A stretch of 9,233 bases of DNA from Candidatus Peregrinibacteria bacterium. GTDB taxonomy: Bacteria > Patescibacteriota > Gracilibacteria > UM-FILTER-43-11. The stretch covers positions 1-9,233 of the forward strand of contig JAUXDO010000044.1 of assembly GCA_030618315.1 (NCBI GenBank), read 5' to 3'. This document shows, piece by piece, positions 6,071 to 9,233 of this stretch; positions within the stretch are counted from its first letter, which is position 1, and the number at the start of each line of letters is the position of its first letter. The position numbers and the translations under genes were made by a program. The notes under the pieces are model-generated. The model was not told the DNA's origin, ran no database searches, and saw only the letters and a list, made by a program, of their open reading frames with translations.

Positions 6071-6259
6071 ATGTCTAAAGTCTGTGAAGTATGTGGCAAA
6101 GGCCCAGTATCCGGTCATAATGTATCTCATTCCGTACGTCGTACTAAACGTCGTTTTATGCCTAATTTGACTACAAAGAAGATATTTGATCCAAAAACCG
6201 GTAAAACAACTAAATTAAAGTTGTGCATGAAGTGTTTAAAAACCACCTCCAAGGTTTAA
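6071..6259 (+). CDS. rpmB: 50S ribosomal protein L28, zinc-binding form
   Basis: 62 residues, normal for L28. The sequence starts [21 protein letters not shown], the family N-terminus, and continues with the basic [11 protein letters not shown] segment and a final [11 protein letters not shown]. Cys5, Cys8, Cys52 and Cys55 form a zinc ribbon (the C+ type). I chose ATG 6071 over the in-frame ATG 6035 because the family begins at MSK and the promoter would start the transcript after 6035. The upstream sequence has no Shine-Dalgarno motif. A hairpin terminator follows at 6287-6323. Confidence 0.96.
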   Translation: MSKVCEVCGKGPVSGHNVSHSVRRTKRRFMPNLTTKKIFDPKTGKTTKLKLCMKCLKTTSKV

Positions 6260-6286
6260 ATTGGATTAAAAATCGTTCTTCTTAAT

Positions 6287-6323
6287 AATCCGCCCTATCA
6301 GAAATGAATGGCGGATTCATTTT
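6287..6323 (+). terminator. Terminator of rpmB
   Basis: aatccgcc (6287-6294) pairs with ggcggatt (6310-6317), a perfect 8-base stem with a 15-base loop, followed by cattttat. It separates rpmB from the tRNA region. Confidence 0.6.
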
Positions 6324-6337
6324 ATCCAATCAATTAA

Positions 6338-6408
6338 GGAGAGGCCGCATAGTGGCTTAGTGCGCACGACTGGAACTCGTGTTGGCTCGCAAGAGTCTCG
6401 AGGGTTCG
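6338..6408 (+). pseudogene. Broken tRNA-Ser(GGA) copy lacking its 3' end
   Basis: GGAGAGG (6338-6344) looks like a 5' acceptor strand. A D-arm with a GCA/TGC stem follows, then an anticodon arm, variable arm and 5' part of the T-arm identical to the intact tRNA-Ser (6362-6408 equals 6501-6547). After ggttcg the sequence departs (cctgagcaaaagag), and no CCTCTCC acceptor partner or CCA follows, so a cloverleaf cannot close. The 5' part is not a simple copy: position 8 is C, and the D-stem differs from the intact gene by paired changes. This suggests a chimera of two tRNA-Ser genes. Confidence 0.75.
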
Positions 6409-6547
6409 CCTGAGCAAAAGAGAAATGAAATGACGACTATTGCGAAGCGCGACCTCGTAGTAATAAAATTTTTCACGGAGAGATGGCCGAGTGGTTTAAG
6501 GCGCACGACTGGAACTCGTGTTGGCTCGCAAGAGTCTCGAGGGTTCG
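6362..6547 (+). repeat. 47-base exact direct repeat, period 139
   Basis: Copies are at 6362-6408 and 6501-6547, starting at gcgcacgactgg and ending at agggttcg, with no mismatch. The span covers the anticodon arm, the long variable arm and half of the T-arm of tRNA-Ser. Confidence 0.9.
6440..6469 (+). promoter_or_regulatory. Possible promoter immediately before tRNA-Ser
   Basis: TTGCGA (6440-6445), an 18-base spacer and TAAAAT (6464-6469), ending 7 bases before the mature 5' end of tRNA-Ser. The fit is moderate. It would allow expression of the intact tRNA independent of the broken copy. Confidence 0.3.
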
Positions 6548-6582
6548 AATCCCTTTCTCTCCTCCATAAATTTTATTACGAG
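6454..6582. repeat. Inverted repeat enclosing tRNA-Ser
   Basis: ctcgtagtaataaaattt (6454-6471) and aaattttattacgag (6568-6582) are reverse complements apart from a three-base bulge (gta). They lie 5 bases before and 1 base after the mature tRNA, so leader and trailer of a precursor could pair. Confidence 0.7.
6477..6566 (+). tRNA. tRNA-Ser (anticodon GGA)
   Basis: A 90-base class II tRNA. The acceptor is GGAGAGA (6477-6483) with TCTCTCC (6556-6562), and U8 is present. The D-arm is GCC/GGC, and the anticodon stem is CACGA/TCGTG with loop CTGGAAC and anticodon GGA at 6511-6513. The long variable arm has a GCAA tetraloop (GGCTC/GAGTC), and the T-arm is GAGGG-TTCGAAT-CCCTT. CCA is encoded (6564-6566). 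It reads UCC and UCU codons. The discriminator base is T (6563), whereas bacterial tRNA-Ser usually has G. Confidence 0.97.
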
Positions 6583-6626
6583 AATGTAAGCGTATCCCTT
6601 CCCCTCCTTCACAACATACAAACTAG

Positions 6627-6702
6627 GCCGCGATAGCTCAGTTGGTAGAGCGCACCCATGGTAAGGGTGAGGTCCCCGGTTCAAACCCGGGTCGTGGCTC
6701 CA
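6627..6702 (+). tRNA. tRNA-Thr (anticodon GGT)
   Basis: 76 bases. The acceptor is GCCGCGA (6627-6633) with TCGTGGC (6692-6698), which includes one G-U pair. The anticodon stem is CACCC/GGGTG with loop ATGGTAA and anticodon GGT; the T-arm is CCCGG-TTCAAAC-CCGGG. The discriminator is T (6699), and CCA is encoded (6700-6702). It lies 60 bases after tRNA-Ser and before rpmG. Confidence 0.97.
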
Positions 6703-6717
6703 CAATTAAAAACTATT

Positions 6718-6744
6718 TTGACAAACATCACCTTTTTCTATACT
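6718..6744 (+). promoter_or_regulatory. Promoter of rpmG
   Basis: A perfect TTGACA (6718-6723) is followed by TATACT (6739-6744, spacer 15) or TACTCT (6741-6746, spacer 17). The leader to the ATG at 6776 would be about 25 bases. Confidence 0.5.
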
Positions 6745-6775
6745 CTTATCCCGCTCAGTTATTAACTATCAAATC

Positions 6776-6958
6776 ATGCCTAGAGGAAAAAATACCAACG
6801 TGTATCTATCTTGCTCAAAATGCAAGATGCAGAACTATAAAATCCGTATCAACAAAAAAACTATTACAGGTAAATTGGAACACAAGAAATTTTGCGCCAA
6901 ATGTAATGCTTCTACTATGCATGCGAGTGGGAGTGAGATAAAACACAGCAGCTCCTAA
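6776..6958 (+). CDS. rpmG: 50S ribosomal protein L33, zinc-binding form
   Basis: 60 residues. It begins MPRGKNTNVYLSCSKCKMQN and continues with YKIRINKK, EHKKFCAKCNASTMH. Cys13, Cys16, Cys40 and Cys43 form a zinc ribbon (C+ type). The C-terminus is a few residues longer than common L33 (SEIKHSSS). The start ATG is the family start; no Shine-Dalgarno sequence is visible. In many bacteria secE and nusG follow rpmG; here a four-helix-bundle gene follows instead after 61 bases, so the usual cluster is broken up. Confidence 0.94.
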   Translation: MPRGKNTNVYLSCSKCKMQNYKIRINKKTITGKLEHKKFCAKCNASTMHASGSEIKHSSS

Positions 6959-6963
6959 CGTCG

Positions 6964-6996
6964 AAATTCCAAATCACAAGCACCAAATCCCAAACA
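6964..6996. repeat. CCAAATC-type repeat upstream of the four-helix-bundle gene
   Basis: aaattccaaatcacaagcac and ccaaatcccaaacaa are imperfect units. The reverse complement (ttgtttgggatttgg, gtgatttggaattt) uses the same words as the repeats at 613-651 and 7384-7446. The gene at 7020-7379 is therefore flanked by inverted versions of one repeat type. Confidence 0.6.
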
Positions 6997-7019
6997 ACAG
7001 ACAATAACCTAAGCTCAAA

Positions 7020-7379
7020 ATGACCCAAACGAATACCCAGTATGATTTAGAAGAACGAACATTTAAATTTGCAAAAAGATGTAGAGACTTTGTAAAGAAG
7101 TTGCCAAAGACTGCTGAGAGTTTTGAATATGGGAAACAGTTAATTAGATCATCTGCCTCCCCTGCTGCGAATTATATCGAGGCGAACGAGGCACCGAGCA
7201 AGAAGGATTTTATATACAGAATTAAAGTCTGTCGAAAAGAAACAAAAGAAAGCGCCCTCTGGTTAAAATTATGTACCACTAATGATAATTTAGAATTAGA
7301 AAATGAACGGAAAGAATTACTTCAGGAGACAATTGAGTTACGAAAAATATTTAGCACAATCGTCAAAAAATCCGAATAG
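7020..7379 (+). CDS. Four-helix-bundle protein (S23/IVS-encoded family)
   Basis: 119 residues, the normal length. Such proteins were first found in 23S rRNA intervening sequences and are also related to the Avd accessory protein of diversity-generating retroelements; the function of the stand-alone form is unknown. The family pattern is clear: an LEERTFKFAKRCRDFVKKLP helix, then QLIRSSASPAANYIEANEA (about residues 40-58), where family members usually have RaxxSxxaNixEgxg, then SKKDFIYRIKVCRKETKESALWLKL (about 60-84) and a charged last helix. Both sides carry TTTGG-type repeats in opposite orientation. There is no promoter or Shine-Dalgarno sequence that I can support; it may be read through from rpmG. 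No reverse transcriptase or rRNA is nearby. Confidence 0.9.
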   Translation: MTQTNTQYDLEERTFKFAKRCRDFVKKLPKTAESFEYGKQLIRSSASPAANYIEANEAPSKKDFIYRIKVCRKETKESALWLKLCTTNDNLELENERKELLQETIELRKIFSTIVKKSE

Positions 7380-7383
7380 TTTT

Positions 7384-7446
7384 GTATTTGGATAATTTGA
7401 TATTTGAAATTATTTGGAATTTGGTACTTGGAATTTGGTCATTTTG
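7384..7446. repeat. TTTGGAATTTGG-type repeat downstream of the four-helix-bundle gene
   Basis: gtatttggataatttgatat, tatttggaatttgg and tacttggaatttggtcattt are imperfect units running from just after the stop codon to just before the convergent sugar-transferase stop codon (7449-7451). The end TTTGGTCATT is shared with the repeat at 613-651. Confidence 0.65.
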
Positions 7447-7448
7447 TT

Positions 7449-8861
7449 TTAACAGCCATCGGCTCTTAAAACAACACCGATGCTTTTTAGGATTATCTTC
7501 AGATCAAGCCATGGAGTCCAGTTTTCTATGTAGTAGATATCCAGTTTCACTTCTTCCTCGAAATCCAGATTGGAACGGCCTCTTGTTTGAGCTAATCCTG
7601 AAATACCCGGTTTAAGCGCAAATACCTGATAGTGATGTTTCTTGTATTGATCGACCTCTTCCGGTAAGTGCGGGCGAGGGCCTACAAGGCTCATATTGCC
7701 TATTAGAACGTTGAATAATTGTGGCAATTCATCAATACTGGCTTTTCTTAGAAAACGTCCTAATTTTGTAATTCGCGGATCGTTTTTAATCTTAAAAAGC
7801 GGTCCTTTTCTTTCGTTCTGCTCTCTCAACTCTGATTTGATCTTATCCGCGTCTATTCTCATTGAGCGAAACTTGTACACGTTGAATACCTTATTTCTGT
7901 ACTTCCGTTTGCTTTTATAAATAATCGGTCCTTTTGAATCTATTTTTATTGCTATTGATACGATTACCCAAATAGGAATGAGAATAATTACAAATACCAA
8001 TGAAAACAGGAAATCAAAAAATCGTTTCCACACGGCTCCCCATCCCTCTAACGGTGTCTGTTTTAAGCTGATCATAGGAACATCGCCCACCATTTCCATT
8101 TCCACATTAGTTCGCTGAATCCGAAGTAAATCGGGTATAAAATAGTATTTAATCTGGTTTGAACGGCAGTATCCAAGCAGGTCACTTGCACTTTCTTCAT
8201 CTGCCTGAATAATTTCTTCAACTTTATATTTTTTTACAATCTGTTCTAATTGTTCAAAAGTTCCTACTATTTTTAAGCTGCCAATCTTTCTTGATTCAAG
8301 TTTGTTTGATAATGCTCCGATTATTTTATAACGCTTATCGTTCTTTAATTTTTCATAACATTGGTCTGCAATTGAATTAACTCCGACGATAAGAACACGT
8401 GTACGACCGATATTAAATTTCAATAAAAATGATTGCAGAGATAAAATCAGAAATCTGACAATGGAAACAAATACGATTGTAAATAACCATATATGAGCCA
8501 ATGCAATTCTGGAAAAGAACAGCTGATGAACTACTAAAAAGTAATAAGCAATAATAAACATCAGCCATGCTGAAACCCACAGAAAGATTTTTAGGACAGT
8601 GCGTCCGAATCTTTCAGTCACTTTCATAGAATAGAGTTTTCCAAAAAAGATGAAAAGGATTATCAAAAATACTGAGGCAATAACTGAAAATCTTATATAA
8701 TCACTCAGATTAGGAAGAAGTTCCGGGGCATATACAAACTGAACACCGGGAATAAGATCCGTGAATGGCCGAATATAATATGCCAAAAGCAATGCTGCCA
8801 TAATGGCGATGAAATCAAATGGCAACCTTAGTACACCGAAGATTATTTTGGACTTTTTCAT
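7449..8861 (-). CDS. Polyprenyl-phosphate sugar-1-phosphate transferase (WbaP/exopolysaccharide type)
   Basis: 470 residues from ATG 8861. A TTG at 8879 would add six residues, but it lies within an 8-base repeat, so I prefer the ATG. The family transfers a sugar phosphate from a nucleotide sugar to undecaprenyl phosphate, the first step of a surface polysaccharide repeat unit at the inner membrane. Residues 1-150 hold about four to five membrane segments. Residues about 152-260 form a Rossmann-like CoA-binding_3 domain (RVLIVGVNSIADQCYEKL). From about 279 comes the catalytic bacterial sugar-transferase domain: KRFFDFLFS, then a membrane helix, SKGPIIYKSKRKYRNKVFNVYKFRSM, catalytic DELPQ (Asp377-Glu378), GNMSLVGPRP, and LKPGISGLAQTRGRS. 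The C-terminus ends in LRADGC, with all core motifs intact. The sugar cannot be named from sequence. It is downstream of rnpB on the same strand. Confidence 0.94.
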   Translation of the reverse strand: MKKSKIIFGVLRLPFDFIAIMAALLLAYYIRPFTDLIPGVQFVYAPELLPNLSDYIRFSVIASVFLIILFIFFGKLYSMKVTERFGRTVLKIFLWVSAWLMFIIAYYFLVVHQLFFSRIALAHIWLFTIVFVSIVRFLILSLQSFLLKFNIGRTRVLIVGVNSIADQCYEKLKNDKRYKIIGALSNKLESRKIGSLKIVGTFEQLEQIVKKYKVEEIIQADEESASDLLGYCRSNQIKYYFIPDLLRIQRTNVEMEMVGDVPMISLKQTPLEGWGAVWKRFFDFLFSLVFVIILIPIWVIVSIAIKIDSKGPIIYKSKRKYRNKVFNVYKFRSMRIDADKIKSELREQNERKGPLFKIKNDPRITKLGRFLRKASIDELPQLFNVLIGNMSLVGPRPHLPEEVDQYKKHHYQVFALKPGISGLAQTRGRSNLDFEEEVKLDIYYIENWTPWLDLKIILKSIGVVLRADGC

Positions 8862-8869
8862 TCTCTTTG

Positions 8870-8971
8870 AAGTGCTCAAGTGTTAAGTGCTCATGTGCTC
8901 AAGTGCTTTTTTTCATAACAGGAAGCACTTTAAGCACTTAAACCTTGAGCACTTGAGCACTTGAGCACTTG
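8870..8971. repeat. 8-base tandem repeats (AAGTGCTC / TTGAGCAC) in inverted arrangement
   Basis: Left array: aagtgctc (8870-8877), a 7-base variant (8878-8884), aagtgctc (8885-8892), atgtgctc (8893-8900) and aagtgctt (8901-8908). Right array: gaagcactttaagcactta, then three exact ttgagcac units (8945-8952, 8953-8960, 8961-8968) and ttga. The right units are reverse complements of the left ones, so a long hairpin is possible. The array begins 9 bases before the sugar-transferase ATG and ends at the 3' end of rnpB. Confidence 0.85.
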
Positions 8972-9233
8972 ATAATTTTAAACTCATAAGCCGAGTTCTG
9001 TCCCCTCCAAAATAAATTCGGAGATGAGTAGTCATCTATCTTATTCCCGAGATAAACTCAGGACGTTTAGCGGTTGCAAGAATGGATCAACGAGCAATTA
9101 ATTAATTCCATTCTCCCATACAACCTTGCACCAGGTGGGGTTTACCACTCCGATGCGCTCACGCGATCGGAGACCGTGTAAATTAACACGGACGTTTCAG
9201 CCTTATCCCGCTAAGCGGGATGGTTCGTCTCTG
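8972..9233 (-). ncRNA. rnpB: RNase P RNA, type A, 3' part (5' part outside window)
   Basis: Reading the minus strand from 9233, the RNase P order is clear: CAGAGACGAACC, a P12 hairpin (9221-9205), GGCTGAAACG, a P13 hairpin (CCGTG/CACGG), a P14 hairpin with a GTGA tetraloop, GTGGTAAACCCCACC with the GGU that binds tRNA CCA, GTGCAAGG, a long P16/P17 hairpin with an AATTAATTAATT tip, AGATGACTAC and finally GACAGAACTCGGCTTAT (9002 down to 8986). The 3' end is placed at about 8972 because the P1 3' strand should follow CGGCTTAT; its partner lies outside the window, so the end is uncertain by about 10 bases. The RNA matures tRNA 5' ends. Perhaps a third of the molecule is missing upstream. Confidence 0.95.

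Noticed and set aside
6338..6547. Integration site (attL/attR) scar at tRNA-Ser
   Set aside because: Integration at a tRNA duplicates its 3' end; here the partial copy keeps the 5' part and lacks the 3' end, and no integrase is present.
6379..6705. Open frames across the tRNA region on both strands
   Set aside because: They are translations of tRNA-Ser and tRNA-Thr sequence and have no protein similarity.
9205..9221. Inserted palindrome inside rnpB resembling the one at 5257-5271
   Set aside because: The position is that of the P12 helix, which in E. coli also ends in a CCCGC/GCGGG hairpin, so an ordinary helix explains it.

Overview
This AT-rich bacterial window comes from a compact genome: most genes abut or overlap, and housekeeping genes lie in short blocks on both strands. 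No protein gene has a convincing Shine-Dalgarno sequence. Most intergenic gaps carry a short tandem or self-complementary repeat with its own unit. Both small ribosomal proteins are zinc-binding four-cysteine forms. Together with a four-helix-bundle (S23/IVS-type) gene, this makes me favour a Candidate Phyla Radiation (Patescibacteria) member. That is an inference, not a proof; no rRNA or marker protein in the window settles it.

Layout. Positions 1-582 hold the 3' end of a phosphomannomutase/phosphoglucomutase gene on the + strand, closed by a strong hairpin. Positions 613-2215 hold a two-gene + strand unit: a small YtxH-like membrane protein overlapping by 4 bases with a secreted VanW-family protein. 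Convergent to it is a minus-strand unit transcribed smpB, glnA, recR (4825 down to 2279). Positions 4826-5288 contain no protein gene that I can support. They hold an 8-base repeat, a GC-rich palindrome and, at about 5100-5283, a promoter, a structured segment and a terminator that look like an unannotated small RNA gene. Then come a minus-strand site-2-type M50 metalloprotease (5289-5900) and, divergent from it, rpmB (6071-6259), a broken tRNA-Ser copy, an intact tRNA-Ser(GGA), tRNA-Thr(GGT), rpmG and a four-helix-bundle gene. The last part is on the minus strand: the 3' part of RNase P RNA (rnpB) at the window edge, then a polyprenyl-phosphate sugar-phosphate transferase (8861 down to 7449).

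How the parts relate. SmpB (trans-translation), RecR (recombinational repair), L28, L33, the tRNAs and RNase P RNA are core information-processing functions. The mutase and the sugar transferase fit surface polysaccharide synthesis: the mutase makes hexose-1-phosphate for nucleotide sugars, and the transferase loads the first sugar phosphate onto the lipid carrier. The VanW and YtxH proteins are also envelope-associated. Glutamine synthetase stands out, because organisms of this kind are usually poor in amino-acid biosynthesis, and this protein has an unusual N-terminal extension and altered motifs.

Most worth a second look are the candidate small RNA beside smpB, the broken tRNA-Ser duplicate with a 47-base exact repeat, the divergent glutamine synthetase, and the intergenic repeats, some of which reach into promoters, start regions and stop codons.
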